From the NCBI RefSeq assembly GCF_045278715.1, contig NZ_CP136420.1, positions 2,046,001 to 2,110,000 on the forward strand: 64,000 nt of DNA, in the 5' to 3' direction. The translations under genes and the position numbers were made by a program. Of this stretch, positions 36,014 through 45,448 are shown in pieces (the stretch's first letter is position 1; the number at the start of each line of letters is the position of its first letter). The notes under the pieces were generated by a model. That model searched no databases. It was not told where the DNA came from and saw only the letters and a list, made by a program, of their open reading frames with translations. This DNA comes from Neomoorella carbonis. Its GTDB lineage: Bacteria > Bacillota > DSM-521 > Neomoorellales > Neomoorellaceae.

Positions 36014-39000
36014 TCAAAACAAGTACCTATACCCCTTAAAAACAGCCCAAACAAGGTCTAGAATCCCTTTTTCCAGGTCAACATCAGCCCTTCCGGAGGC
36101 ATCGAAAGTCACCTGCAACACCCTGCCATCAACCCGGAGCTTAAAGACAGGTTTTTCACCGGCGGTTAACAAGAGGAAACCATTGTTCTGGCTATTGGTA
36201 AAGTCGTCTTCGCTCCAGAAGAGGGTTAGTTTATCCTTATAAGGAGCGCCGTCATAAGGACAGAATGTCGCGCAGTTGCCGCATTCATTGCACATGCCGT
36301 CTACATGAACAATCTGGTTTATCTGCTGCAAACTGCCGCCGGCTACCTCAACGGCAATGTTGGCCCTGTTTGGGCATACTTCTGTACAAATATTGCAGGC
36401 AAACCCGCATTCCAGGCATCTCTCATGTTCTTTTTCCAGATCGGGCGCAGCAGCCTGGAGTGTACCTTTTTTCAGGTTAATTTGCTGCAGCCTCTTCCCC
36501 TCTTCAAACGAGACTAATGTGCTGGTTTGGCGCCCGATACCTTCCCGCGCCAGAATGGCCCTGGCAACCTTGCTGCCATCGGCAATGGCCTCCACTATTG
36601 TCGCCGGGCCGCGCAGGGCATCGCCGCCGAGAAATACATTTTCCACATTTGTTTCATTGGTCGCGGGATTAATGGCAATTTCCCCTTGCGCGTTAACCTC
36701 TATACCGTTTTTCTTCAGAATACCATAGTCCACACCCTGGCCGGTGGCTGAGATAACGGCATCAACTGCGATATTTTCAAACTCACCCTCTAGCGGAACT
36801 ACACTACGCCTTCCGGAGGCATCCGGTTCACCAAGTTGCATCTTTTGACACTGCAATACACCGCCGGACCAGGAATGGGGAGACAAAAGCTCTTTCAAGA
36901 TTATGCCCTCCGCCAGGGCCTCTTGGAGCTCTTCCCTCCTCGCCGGCATATACTCTTTGGTTCTTCTGTAGATTATATAAACTTTTTCAACTCCTGCCAC
37001 CCTCAGGGCCGCCCTGGCGGCATCCATAGCCACGTCCCCGCCACCGATGACGGCCACCTTTTTACCCAATTGTACGACACTCCTGCCTGCTTTAAACTTC
37101 TCCAGGAATTCAATAGCGCTGACTACTTTTTCTCCGCCGACCTTTAGATCCAGGGCTTTGGGCTCTCCCGCCCCTATCGCCAGGTACACGTATTTGTAGC
37201 CTTCCCTTTTTAGCTGTGCGAGGGAAAAATCGGGATCTATGCCCAGTTTAAATTCGACGCCCGCCCCCTTAACCAGCTCCAGATCCCTGGCAATTGCTTC
37301 CCCGGCAATACGGAAAGGGGGGATAATATACGCAACGGTACCGCCAGGTTTTTCCCTTTTGTCAAAGATGGTGACATTCAAGCCGGCCCTGGCGAGAAAA
37401 TAACTCGCAGCCAGGCCCGCGGGCCCCGCCCCGATAACGGCAACCCTGGCGGGACTTTTCCTCTCTGTTTTTACCCTCTGTTGCAGATAAGCCCGGCAGC
37501 CGTTTTCGGCAGCCATCCTCTTGATTTCGCGAATGCATACCGGCTCATCGTAGTCTAGACGGGTACATTTGGCCGCACAGAACTGGGGACAAAGGGAGCC
37601 GGTAATAAATGGCAGCGGGTTTTTGGCAATTATAAGTTCATACGCCTCGAGGTACCTCTTCTCCCCCACCAGCCTGATGTACTCCGGAATGTCCTGGCCG
37701 ATGGGGCAGCCAGCGGTACAGGGCGCTATAAAGCAATCCGTTAAGGGTAATTTCTTGACCAGCTTCCGGCTGCTGCCGCCCCTTTTTTCCTTGTGATAAT
37801 CAGGATCTTTAAAGGCGCCAGCCGCAAGCTCGGCGAGTTTTTCTACATCTACAGTATCTGATACCATATCCTGCAGGTACGGTTCCAGTTCCTCGGCGAT
37901 TTGCTTTAACCGCAAGTAGCCGCCGGGTTTTAAGAGCGTCGTAGCCACGGTAATGGGCCATATTCCCGTCGCAAAAATGTGGGGAACGTTAAAAGCATCG
38001 CCACCGCCGGCGTAGGAAATTTTCAGCCGGCCGGCGAATTCCGCCGCCAGTCTGGCGGCAAGATTGATGGTCAGCGGGTATAACGCCCTGCCTGAGAGAT
38101 ACATTTCTTCGCCAGGCAATTCGCCTTTTGTGTTTTTCACCGGCAGGGTATTGGAAAGTTTGACGCCGAAACTCCTTCCGTGTTCCCGGGCAAACCCTTG
38201 CAGCCTCTTTAACAAGGCGAGGCCGTCGTCATATTGGAGGTCGTGGCTGAAAGACTCCTCTTTCAGGTGGATGTAATTGTAACCCATCCTGGCCAGGGCA
38301 TCTTTTACAAATGTATAGCCCAGCAGGGTCGGATTCAGCTTGACAAAGGTATGCATTTTTTTCTCCGCCAGGAGATACCGGCAAATTGTTTCTATTTCCG
38401 CCGGAGGGCAACCGTGCATAGTCGAAAGGGTGACGGAGTTGCATATATTTGGCGAAATGCTGTCGATAAATCCTTCATCTACGCGGGCAAACCTTTTAAT
38501 TTCCTCTTTTAAAATTTTTTTGCATTCCTGGAATATACCGGTCTGCGAGGCGTCCTTGAGCCCCTCGATGAATTTATCAACTTTGGGAGACTTTATTCCT
38601 TTCAGGTCATAGCCAACGCTCATATTGAATATGAAGCCCCGCTGCTCCAAATCCCACAATTCCTTCTGCAAAACATGTAACAGAAACCACGCCTTGACAT
38701 ACTCAGCAAAGGCTTCTTCAACGGTTAATTCGGTTGACCACTCCACATTGTAGCATTCATCCCCGGCATCAATACAGGGCTTGGGAATGTCCAACTGGTC
38801 CAGAACTTGAACCGTCTTCAGCTCAAAAAACCTGCCCCCGCAGAGGTAGGAAGCGACTATATTCTGGGCCAGCTGCGTATGGGGACCGGCAGCCGGCCCG
38901 ATGGGAGTATCGAGATATTCGCCGAATAACTGCAGGGAGGCACTGGTTTTCTTCTCAAAAAATTTTACTTGCGATATGCCAAAAACGCTACTGTATTTTT

Positions 39001-39064
39001 CCCTCTCCTCAAGTATCCAGGATAAAAGTTTCCTGAACGGTATTGGACGCATCACGCTACCCAT
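36014..39064 (-). CDS. ygfK: YgfK-type FAD/iron-sulfur oxidoreductase (putative selenate reductase subunit family)
   Basis: A 1016-residue protein. Residues 1-400 are a YgfK-specific dihydropyrimidine-dehydrogenase-like region (GPAAGPHTQLAQNIVASYLCGG). Residues 430-520 hold a GltD-like 4Fe-4S segment (CTAGCPIGQDIPEYI, CPQFCAAKC). Then come FAD (AVIGAGPAGLAASYFLARAG) and NAD(P) (AVIGGGDVAMDAARAAL) folds, and a C-terminal pair of ferredoxin-like clusters (CNICTEVCPNRA, CNECGNCATFCPYDG). The family goes with ssnA and xanthine-dehydrogenase genes in E. coli and clostridia; its true reaction is unproven. Here it ends the same cluster, so it may accept electrons from purine oxidation. Confidence 0.9.
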   Translation of the reverse strand: MGSVMRPIPFRKLLSWILEEREKYSSVFGISQVKFFEKKTSASLQLFGEYLDTPIGPAAGPHTQLAQNIVASYLCGGRFFELKTVQVLDQLDIPKPCIDAGDECYNVEWSTELTVEEAFAEYVKAWFLLHVLQKELWDLEQRGFIFNMSVGYDLKGIKSPKVDKFIEGLKDASQTGIFQECKKILKEEIKRFARVDEGFIDSISPNICNSVTLSTMHGCPPAEIETICRYLLAEKKMHTFVKLNPTLLGYTFVKDALARMGYNYIHLKEESFSHDLQYDDGLALLKRLQGFAREHGRSFGVKLSNTLPVKNTKGELPGEEMYLSGRALYPLTINLAARLAAEFAGRLKISYAGGGDAFNVPHIFATGIWPITVATTLLKPGGYLRLKQIAEELEPYLQDMVSDTVDVEKLAELAAGAFKDPDYHKEKRGGSSRKLVKKLPLTDCFIAPCTAGCPIGQDIPEYIRLVGEKRYLEAYELIIAKNPLPFITGSLCPQFCAAKCTRLDYDEPVCIREIKRMAAENGCRAYLQQRVKTERKSPARVAVIGAGPAGLAASYFLARAGLNVTIFDKREKPGGTVAYIIPPFRIAGEAIARDLELVKGAGVEFKLGIDPDFSLAQLKREGYKYVYLAIGAGEPKALDLKVGGEKVVSAIEFLEKFKAGRSVVQLGKKVAVIGGGDVAMDAARAALRVAGVEKVYIIYRRTKEYMPARREELQEALAEGIILKELLSPHSWSGGVLQCQKMQLGEPDASGRRSVVPLEGEFENIAVDAVISATGQGVDYGILKKNGIEVNAQGEIAINPATNETNVENVFLGGDALRGPATIVEAIADGSKVARAILAREGIGRQTSTLVSFEEGKRLQQINLKKGTLQAAAPDLEKEHERCLECGFACNICTEVCPNRANIAVEVAGGSLQQINQIVHVDGMCNECGNCATFCPYDGAPYKDKLTLFWSEDDFTNSQNNGFLLLTAGEKPVFKLRVDGRVLQVTFDASGRADVDLEKGILDLVWAVFKGYRYLF

Positions 39065-39128
39065 TGGCTATCCCCCCTATAAAAATGCAATCCAGGTCCT
39101 CACGAAAACCGCTTACCACATCACGATC

Positions 39129-40064
39129 CTACCTTTCCTCCCGGTCATAGGGGATGGCCAGGGCTCCGGGGGCCCCGATGTGCTTGACCAGGGTCTGGCG
39201 GGTGGCAATGATCAGGACCACCAGGGTCAGGATGTAGGGCAACATTTTTAAGAAAAAGGATGGAATGGCGATTTTGGTGGCTGCCTGGAGAGTATAGGTC
39301 AGGGCATCCACGCCGCCAAAGAGATAGGAACCGAGAAGCGCTTTAACGGGATCCCACACGGCAAAGATCACCAGGGCAACGGCAATCCAGCCCCGGCCGG
39401 CCGTCATATTCTCCAGCCAGCTGGGGGCATAGGCCAGGGAAAGGAAGGCACCGCCGGCGCCGGCCAGCATGCCGCCAATGATGACATAAAAATAGCGCAG
39501 GGCGAAGACATTGACCCCCAGGGCGTCGGCCGCCGCCGGATTTTCCCCTATGGCCCGTAAGTTCAGGCCCGGCCGGGTACGGTAAAAATAGTACCAGAGT
39601 AAAGGCACCAGGATATAGGTCAGGTAAACCAGGGGGTCATGGTTGAACAAAACCGGACCAATAATGGGAATATCCGCCAGGATGGGTATAGCCACCGGTT
39701 TAAAGCTCAGGGGGAGGGGAATGCCAACATAGGGTTTGCCGAGAAAGCCGCTTAAACCGGTGCCAAACATGGTCAGGGCCAGGCCGGTCACCACCTGGTT
39801 GGCGCGCAAAGTGATAGTTAAAAAAGCAAAGACGGCTGCCATCAACCCTGCCGCCAGCAGGGCCACAAAAAAGCCCAGCCAGGGGTTACCCGTGCGTACC
39901 GCTACCATGAAACCGGTCACGGCACCCACCAGCATCATGCCTTCCACACCCAGGTTTAAAACCCCGGCCCGCTCGGCCAGGATTTCTCCCAGGGCGGCAT
40001 AAAGGATGGGCGTACCGGCAGTGATGGCTGCCGCCAGGGTGGCAATCCAGACAGAGTTTTCCAT
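39129..40064 (-). CDS. Nucleoside-type ABC transporter permease 2
   Basis: A 311-residue permease with eight or nine spans, of the BPD_transp_2 family. GEILAERAGVLNLGVEGMML and GLNLRAIGENPAAADALGV are the coupling-loop motifs of NupQ/YufQ-type permeases that work with BMP lipoproteins. It follows the first permease by one base and precedes ygfK. Confidence 0.92.
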   Translation of the reverse strand: MENSVWIATLAAAITAGTPILYAALGEILAERAGVLNLGVEGMMLVGAVTGFMVAVRTGNPWLGFFVALLAAGLMAAVFAFLTITLRANQVVTGLALTMFGTGLSGFLGKPYVGIPLPLSFKPVAIPILADIPIIGPVLFNHDPLVYLTYILVPLLWYYFYRTRPGLNLRAIGENPAAADALGVNVFALRYFYVIIGGMLAGAGGAFLSLAYAPSWLENMTAGRGWIAVALVIFAVWDPVKALLGSYLFGGVDALTYTLQAATKIAIPSFFLKMLPYILTLVVLIIATRQTLVKHIGAPGALAIPYDREER

Positions 40065-40065
40065 A

Positions 40066-41160
40066 CTATTTCACCTCCCTGCGGCCAAAGTGCAGGCGGT
40101 AGCGGGTTAAAATCTCGCCACCGAGGACAAAGAAAAGGATGGCGCCCTGGAGCATGGACACCGTCGCCGCCGGCACGCCGGAAGTCTGGACGCTGTAACC
40201 CCCGACAATGAGGCCGCTAAACAGAAAAGACACCAGGATGATGGTCGCAGGGTGAAGTTTGGCCAGCCAGGCAATTATAATTGCCGTATAACCATATCCC
40301 GGAGAAATACCATGTTGCAGGCGGTGGGTAATGCCTGCCACTTCGCTCATGCCCGCCAATCCGGCCAGGGCGCCGCTCAACAGCATCACCAGGATAATGT
40401 TCCTTTCAATTTTAATCCCGGCGTAGCGGGCGGCCCGGGGACTTTCCCCAATAACCCGGATTTCGTATCCCCAGCGGGTATGCCAGAGAATAATGGTCAG
40501 CATGACGGCGGCCAGCAAGGCAAAAATAAAGCCCAGGTGGATGCGGGTGCCGGCAATGGTCGGCAGGGTTGCCGCCTCGCTAAAGGGTGCGGTCAGGGGA
40601 AAATTAAAGCCTTTGGGGTCCTTCCAGGGGCCGTAAACCAGGTAATCTACCCAGAGGATGGCCACATAGTTTAACATCAGGGTGGTAATGACTTCATTAA
40701 CACCCCACCTGGCTTTGGGTAAGGCCGGCAACACGGCCCAGAGACCGCCCATGACTATCCCGGCTAAAAACATGGCCGGCAGCATAATATAGGCCGGTAA
40801 ATGGGGAAAGGTCAGGGCTACAAAGCTCGCCCCAAAAGCACCCATATAGAATTGCCCCTCCGCTCCGATATTCCAGAGGAGCATGCGGAAGGCTACGGAA
40901 ACGCCAAGGCCCGCCAGCATCAGGGGAATGGCCTTAACGACGGTTTCCGAAAGGCCGTATTTGGATCCGATTACGCCATCCAGCATATTTTGATAAACCT
41001 TCAAAGGATTATAGCCGGTTGCAGCTAAGAAAATGGCACCTACACCCAGGGCCAGGATGACGGCAGCAACAGGAACTATTATAGACATCACCCGGGAAGG
41101 TTCGAGGCGCTTTTCCCAGGTAATCAGGGGTGCCCGGCCCGGCAAGGAAGTTCCAAACAT
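40066..41160 (-). CDS. Nucleoside-type ABC transporter permease 1
   Basis: A 364-residue permease with the AFRMLLWNIGAEGQFYMGAF and EIRVIGESPRAARYAGI motifs of the NupP/YufP type. Its start overlaps the ATPase stop by one base. With the partner permease it forms the membrane channel for purine or nucleoside uptake. Confidence 0.92.
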   Translation of the reverse strand: MFGTSLPGRAPLITWEKRLEPSRVMSIIVPVAAVILALGVGAIFLAATGYNPLKVYQNMLDGVIGSKYGLSETVVKAIPLMLAGLGVSVAFRMLLWNIGAEGQFYMGAFGASFVALTFPHLPAYIMLPAMFLAGIVMGGLWAVLPALPKARWGVNEVITTLMLNYVAILWVDYLVYGPWKDPKGFNFPLTAPFSEAATLPTIAGTRIHLGFIFALLAAVMLTIILWHTRWGYEIRVIGESPRAARYAGIKIERNIILVMLLSGALAGLAGMSEVAGITHRLQHGISPGYGYTAIIIAWLAKLHPATIILVSFLFSGLIVGGYSVQTSGVPAATVSMLQGAILFFVLGGEILTRYRLHFGRREVK

Positions 41161-42677
41161 CAGGCACTAACCTCCATTCTTTTCGCCCCGGCCATCATCA
41201 GGCCCAGTTCCTCAATGCTGGCCTCTGCGGCGGCCATCAGGCCTGTAATTTCTCCTTCATACATGACAGCAATGCGGTCGGCCAGGCGGAAAAGCTCTTC
41301 CAGGTCTTCGGAGATTAAGAGGATGGCCGTCCCGGCTGCCCTTTGCTCCAGAAGCAACCGGTGTACTGTTTCCGTAGCGCCGACATCCAGGCCCCGGGCC
41401 GGATAAACGGCCACCAGGAGGCGCGGCCGGGTGGAGATTTCCCGGGCCAGGAGCAACCGCTGCAGGTTGCCGCCGGACATCATCTTCACCGGGGCATCCA
41501 GTCCCGCCATCTTAACCTGAAAACGTTCTACCAGCTCCCTGGCCCACTGGCGCGCCGCCCGCCTGTTGAGAAGGACCCGGCCCCAGCGGTGGTGGCGGTA
41601 TTCTTTCAAAAGCAGGTTATCAACAGCCCCCAGGTTGGGTACCAGACCCATGCCCAGGCGATCCTCGGGTATATAACTCACCCCGGCGCTAATTACCCGG
41701 CAGGGATCGCACTGGCCCAACTCCTGTCCGGCGACGTTAATAGTCCCCTCATGGCAGGGTCGTAAACCGGCAATAACCTCCGCCAGTTCCCGCTGGCCGT
41801 TACCGGCCACCCCGGCTATACCGAGGATCTCGCCGGCATGAACTGCCAGGTTTATGCCCTTTAAGGCCGGCAGCCCCTTATCATTTAAAGCCTTTAAATT
41901 CTTTATCTCCAGGACTTTGTCGCCTTTCCTGGCGGCAGGTTTACTCACCTGCCACAGAATCTCCCGGCCGACCATCATCCGGGCCAGTTCCTTCTCGTTT
42001 GTTTCGCTTTTTTTGACAGTGGCCACGGTTTTCCCGCCCCGTAAAATGGTAATGGTGTCGGCGGCATCCATAACTTCCTGCAGTTTATGGGTAATAAAGA
42101 TTATGGCGCAACCGCGGGCGGCCATCTTTTTCAACGTCTGGTACAGGTCCCGTGCTTCCTGGGGAGTCAAAACCGCCGTCGGCTCGTCCAGAATCAACAC
42201 CCGCGCGCGGCGGTATAAGAGCTTGATAATCTCGACGCGCTGCTGTTCGCCTACCGACAGTTGCCAGATACGCGCCTGGGGATCTACCTGGAGACCGTAT
42301 TCTTGAGAAAGGGCGGCTATCTCTCCGGCCAGCTTGTTCAGGTTGAGTTTGAGGCCCCCCTTAAGACCCAAGGCCACGTTTTCCGTCACCGTAAAGGGCG
42401 CCACCAGGCGGAAATGCTGATGGACCATACCGATTCCCGCCGCAATGGCATCCCGGGGCGAGCGAAAATTCACCCTGTGCCCATCAATATAGATTTCCCC
42501 GCCATCGGGCCGGTACAACCCGGTAAGGATACTCATAAGGGTACTCTTACCGGCACCGTTTTCCCCCAGAAGGGCATGAATTTCCCCCGCCTGGACGGAT
42601 AAATTAACCCCGTCGTTGGCCACCACGCCGGGGAAAACCTTAGTTATTCCCCGCATCTCTACCAGGGGTATTGCCAT
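41160..42677 (-). CDS. Nucleoside-type ABC transporter ATP-binding protein (double ATPase)
   Basis: A 505-residue protein with two tandem ABC domains. Domain 1 has Walker A GENGAGKSTL, signature LSVGEQQRVEI and Walker B LILDEPTAVL. Domain 2 has a degenerate Walker A (GVAGNGQREL) and signature MMSGGNLQRLLLAREI. This is the RbsA/NupO-like form used with BMP-family binding proteins. It starts about 200 bases after the binding-protein gene, with a hairpin in between that may set their expression ratio. Confidence 0.94.
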   Translation of the reverse strand: MAIPLVEMRGITKVFPGVVANDGVNLSVQAGEIHALLGENGAGKSTLMSILTGLYRPDGGEIYIDGHRVNFRSPRDAIAAGIGMVHQHFRLVAPFTVTENVALGLKGGLKLNLNKLAGEIAALSQEYGLQVDPQARIWQLSVGEQQRVEIIKLLYRRARVLILDEPTAVLTPQEARDLYQTLKKMAARGCAIIFITHKLQEVMDAADTITILRGGKTVATVKKSETNEKELARMMVGREILWQVSKPAARKGDKVLEIKNLKALNDKGLPALKGINLAVHAGEILGIAGVAGNGQRELAEVIAGLRPCHEGTINVAGQELGQCDPCRVISAGVSYIPEDRLGMGLVPNLGAVDNLLLKEYRHHRWGRVLLNRRAARQWARELVERFQVKMAGLDAPVKMMSGGNLQRLLLAREISTRPRLLVAVYPARGLDVGATETVHRLLLEQRAAGTAILLISEDLEELFRLADRIAVMYEGEITGLMAAAEASIEELGLMMAGAKRMEVSA

Positions 42678-42830
42678 AAAAAAATGCTTCCCTCCCCGTG
42701 CATCGTTTTGCTATGAACTTATCTTTAAATGATTCGCTACCTCGAGATAAAATTCCTTCCCCATAATATAATTTTAATTAAATTTTGACCTTCTAAATAC
42801 TATACTATTTAACACCCAATTTATAGTTAA

Positions 42831-42855
42831 GGCCGTGGAAATAAATCCCACGGCC
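42831..42855 (-). terminator. Intercistronic hairpin between binding protein and ATPase genes
   Basis: GGCCGTGG pairs with CCACGGCC around a 9-base loop, with TTAACTATAAATT after it on the minus strand. Its weak U-tract suggests partial termination or 3'-end protection of the abundant binding-protein mRNA. The remaining bases to 42678 are AT-rich without a gene. Confidence 0.55.
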
Positions 42856-42876
42856 TCCCGTTTAACTCGTGCTATT

Positions 42877-44019
42877 TTATTTGGGGATCTCGCCTTCTAC
42901 ACCTTCTACAAACCAGTTAAAACCTAGAACTTCTTCGTGGCTCATCTTCTGGCCTTCCTGTACCCGCACTTTACCGCTCTGGTCCTTGATGGGTCCCTGG
43001 AAGACGTAGAACTTGCCGTCAATAATTTCCTGCTTCTTCTTATTCACCAGATCGCGGACCTCCTGGGGCACCTTGTCGCTGAAGGGCCCGAGGTCAACAA
43101 CACCATCCTTCATGGTCCCGTAGTAGTCTTCTGATTTCCATGTCCCGTTCTTGACGGCTTCCACTGTTTTAACATAGTACGGGCCCCAGTTCCAGATTGG
43201 CGATGTCAGGTTGGCATTGGGAGCGAACTGGCGCATGTCGCTGTTATAACCGATACCATATTTGCCCCGCTCCTGGGCCGCCTGCTGGGGCCCCGGCGTA
43301 TCCTGGTGCTGGGCAATGACATCGGCCCCGGCATCTAAGAGGCTCAAAGCTGCCTGTTTTTCGGCCGCCGGATCATACCAGGTATTGGTCCAGACTACCT
43401 TTACCTTGACGTTGGGGTTAACTGAACGCGCCCCCAGGGTAAAGGCGTTGATGCCGCGGATTACTTCCGGAATGGGATGGGCGGCGACATAGCCCAGGAT
43501 ATTGGATTTGGTCATTTTGCCGGCGACCATGCCAGAAAGGTAACGGGGTTCTTCCATAGCCCCAAAGTAGGTCCCGACGTTTTTGGCCGTCTTATAGCCG
43601 GAGCAGTGCATAAAGACAACGTCGGGATATTTTTCGGCCACTTTAATTACGTAATCCATATAACCGAAGCTGGTAGCAAAGATAACTTTATTGCCCTTTT
43701 CCGCCAGCTCCGTTAAAACTCGTTCCACGTCAGCCCCTTCGGGGACATTTTCTATATAATATGCTTCTACCCATGGTAATTTATCCTGCAAGTACTTGCG
43801 CCCCTGCTCATGGGCCCAAGTCCAGCCGGCATCACCAATCGGTCCCACATAAATAAAGGCAACCTTCATTTTCTGGTCTGCAGCCTGCCCTGCAGCCGCC
43901 GGCTTTTCCCCGCTCTGGCTGTTCCCGGCCGGTTTCTGGCCGCCGCAGCCGGCGGCAAATACAGCTACCGCCAGGACCAGGAGCAACACTGGTATGAAAC
44001 GCCATCCTTTACGCATCAT
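42877..44019 (-). CDS. BMP-family substrate-binding lipoprotein (purine/nucleoside)
   Basis: A 380-residue lipoprotein: MMRKGWRFIPVLLLVLAVAV signal, lipobox FAAGC, then a low-complexity linker rich in Ala/Gly and the BMP fold (VAFIYVGPIGDAGWTWAHEQ cut before GR; ITSGMGWAAHP-like region absent on this strand). BMP/Med proteins bind nucleosides or purines outside the cell and feed the ABC permeases encoded next. The variant purine-riboswitch-like RNA in its leader supports a purine substrate. ATG 44019 or the next ATG codon is the start; AGGACAGG lies upstream. Confidence 0.92.
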   Translation of the reverse strand: MMRKGWRFIPVLLLVLAVAVFAAGCGGQKPAGNSQSGEKPAAAGQAADQKMKVAFIYVGPIGDAGWTWAHEQGRKYLQDKLPWVEAYYIENVPEGADVERVLTELAEKGNKVIFATSFGYMDYVIKVAEKYPDVVFMHCSGYKTAKNVGTYFGAMEEPRYLSGMVAGKMTKSNILGYVAAHPIPEVIRGINAFTLGARSVNPNVKVKVVWTNTWYDPAAEKQAALSLLDAGADVIAQHQDTPGPQQAAQERGKYGIGYNSDMRQFAPNANLTSPIWNWGPYYVKTVEAVKNGTWKSEDYYGTMKDGVVDLGPFSDKVPQEVRDLVNKKKQEIIDGKFYVFQGPIKDQSGKVRVQEGQKMSHEEVLGFNWFVEGVEGEIPK

Positions 44020-44197
44020 GTGTCCATAGCCTGTCCTGCAAACTATGGACGCCACCTCCTTTTTGATGTTTTTTCAATCGAGGCCGTTGCCGCTTTTCTC
44101 TTTCCCGCTATAACTCCCCCCTTGTAATGTAACTCCCGGCACGACAAATCACCGGGGAACTCTCCCGGACCTGGCTCCTGCCAGGTTTTGGAGCAAA

Positions 44198-44214
44198 TTA
44201 AAAACCAGGCTCCC
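44198..44214 (-). terminator. Terminator 3' arm of the transporter leader
   Basis: GGGAGCCTGGT followed by TTTTAATTT on the minus strand can pair with ACCAGGTGACC inside P3 of the upstream aptamer (44268-44258), with a tandem G-A mismatch in the middle. Terminator and aptamer are therefore mutually exclusive. Confidence 0.5.
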
Positions 44215-44236
44215 GCAGCGCGACAATTGGTAATCA

Positions 44237-44310
44237 CCTTCGTAGTCAAGGAATTCCGGTCACCTGGTATATACTCCCATCCCGGTTCCACTACCGGAAC
44301 TATGCAAAGA
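44237..44310 (-). promoter_or_regulatory. Divergent purine-riboswitch-like RNA before the ABC transporter
   Basis: The minus strand matches the purine aptamer at P1, J1/2, P3 (ACCAGGTGACCGGAAT, identical to the copy at 51104) and J3/1 (TTGACTACGAAGG). It differs at the pocket: J2/3 reads TGGGAGTATATACC instead of GTTTCTACC, and the position before GACTACG is U rather than C. P2 (TTCCGGT/ACCGGGA) has a 6-base loop. It is either a changed-specificity variant or a decaying copy. It lies about 220 bases before the binding-protein start. Confidence 0.6.
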
Positions 44311-44476
44311 CTATAGGAAAAGGCTCCAGCTTGTATAATAAGTTCGCCGCTATTTTTTAAAATCCTGCTGGAACTAAATGACCGGATTAAACAAGGTGGA
44401 GAACATCGAAAAGGCCCTGGATAAATTGCCGCTGTTGTCAAAGAGCTATAGAGAAAGGCCATGGTTTTTGGGGCCT

Positions 44477-44521
44477 TAAAAAAACGTCTACCTGAGGGTT
44501 TGTTAACCCCCCTGTAGACGT
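44477..44521 (-). terminator. Terminator of the ssnA/FAD-subunit unit
   Basis: ACGTCTAC (44521-44514) pairs with GTAGACGT (44491-44484), with GGGTTaacaAACCC nested in the loop, followed by TTTTTTT on the minus strand. It ends the hydroxylase transcript just after the FAD-subunit stop at 44542. Confidence 0.9.
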
Positions 44522-44541
44522 CTTCGCCTCTGGGAATTTTA

Positions 44542-45429
44542 CTATTCGACATCAATCTCTATTTTCCTGCCGGTGGCCCGGGAAAAAGCTGCGGTCAAAG
44601 CCCGGGTAACCAGGACGGCCGTCATATCTTTGCGATAGGCGCTGGAACCACGGAGGAGGCTGTCCCGGGGCCGGGCTGCTTCTCTGGCCGCCGCCGCGGC
44701 GCGGGCAATTACCGCTGCCGTGGGCTCCCGGCCGATAAGGACCCTGGCCGCTTCCTCACACAGGAAAGGCCGGGGTGCCACCGGGGCGATGCAGATACGC
44801 GCCCGGGTGCACTTCCCCCCTACCACCTGGACCCGGACGGCAACATTGAGCATGGGCAGGGAAAGGGCCCGCCGTGGCGAAAGGCGGGCAAAGGCCGACC
44901 CTTCACCTTCTCCCCACAGGTCAACGGTAAAGCGAGTTAAAAGCTCCCGGCCGGCGTTTACCCTGGAACGGCCGACGCCTTCGTATAGGTCTGCGACCGG
45001 TGTCTGGCGTTCACCTTCCGGTCCCAGGATGGTGGCTACGGCTCCCAGGGCCACCAGGGCCACAGCCGTGTCGGCCGCCGGCTGGGCGTTCACTACATTG
45101 CCCCCCAGGGTGCCGACATTGCGTATCTGGGGCGAGCCAACGGCTGCAGCGGCTGCCGCCAGGGCCGACAGCTTGGCCCGGATAAGCTCTGACGTTGCCA
45201 CCCGGGTGTGGGTGACGGCCGCGCCCAGTATTATCTTGCCGTTATCTTCCGCGATTATCTTTAGTTCTGGAATACGGGTAATATCGATCAGGGTATTGAC
45301 CTGGAGTTTTTCTTCTTTAAGGTCGATTACCAGGTCGGTGCCCCCGGCAATGAGGCGCGCCCCCGGGTGGACGGCCAGCATGGTAAGGCACTCGGCCGCC
45401 GAGGTGGCAAAAAGGTACTGCTGGGGCAT
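44542..45429 (-). CDS. FAD-binding subunit of molybdenum hydroxylase (YgfM-like), second copy
   Basis: A 295-residue CO-dehydrogenase/xanthine-dehydrogenase flavoprotein. FAD motifs: LIAGGTDLVIDLK near residue 30 and VGSPQIRNVGTLGGNVVNA near 105. It passes electrons from 2Fe-2S clusters to NAD+ or another acceptor. ATG 45429 has GGAGAAG upstream; the longer frame upstream lies in ssnA's shadow. It follows ssnA by 19 bases, the order seen in E. coli ssnA-ygfM. It is a second FAD subunit beside that at 47266. Confidence 0.9.
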   Translation of the reverse strand: MPQQYLFATSAAECLTMLAVHPGARLIAGGTDLVIDLKEEKLQVNTLIDITRIPELKIIAEDNGKIILGAAVTHTRVATSELIRAKLSALAAAAAAVGSPQIRNVGTLGGNVVNAQPAADTAVALVALGAVATILGPEGERQTPVADLYEGVGRSRVNAGRELLTRFTVDLWGEGEGSAFARLSPRRALSLPMLNVAVRVQVVGGKCTRARICIAPVAPRPFLCEEAARVLIGREPTAAVIARAAAAAREAARPRDSLLRGSSAYRKDMTAVLVTRALTAAFSRATGRKIEIDVE

Positions 45430-45448
45430 ATTTATCTTCTCCTTAACC

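Noticed and set aside
44043..44555. A 170-codon minus-strand frame between the transporter and FAD-subunit genes
   Set aside because: It runs through the terminator at 44477-44521 and the riboswitch-like RNA, has no family similarity and an odd composition; the region is regulatory.
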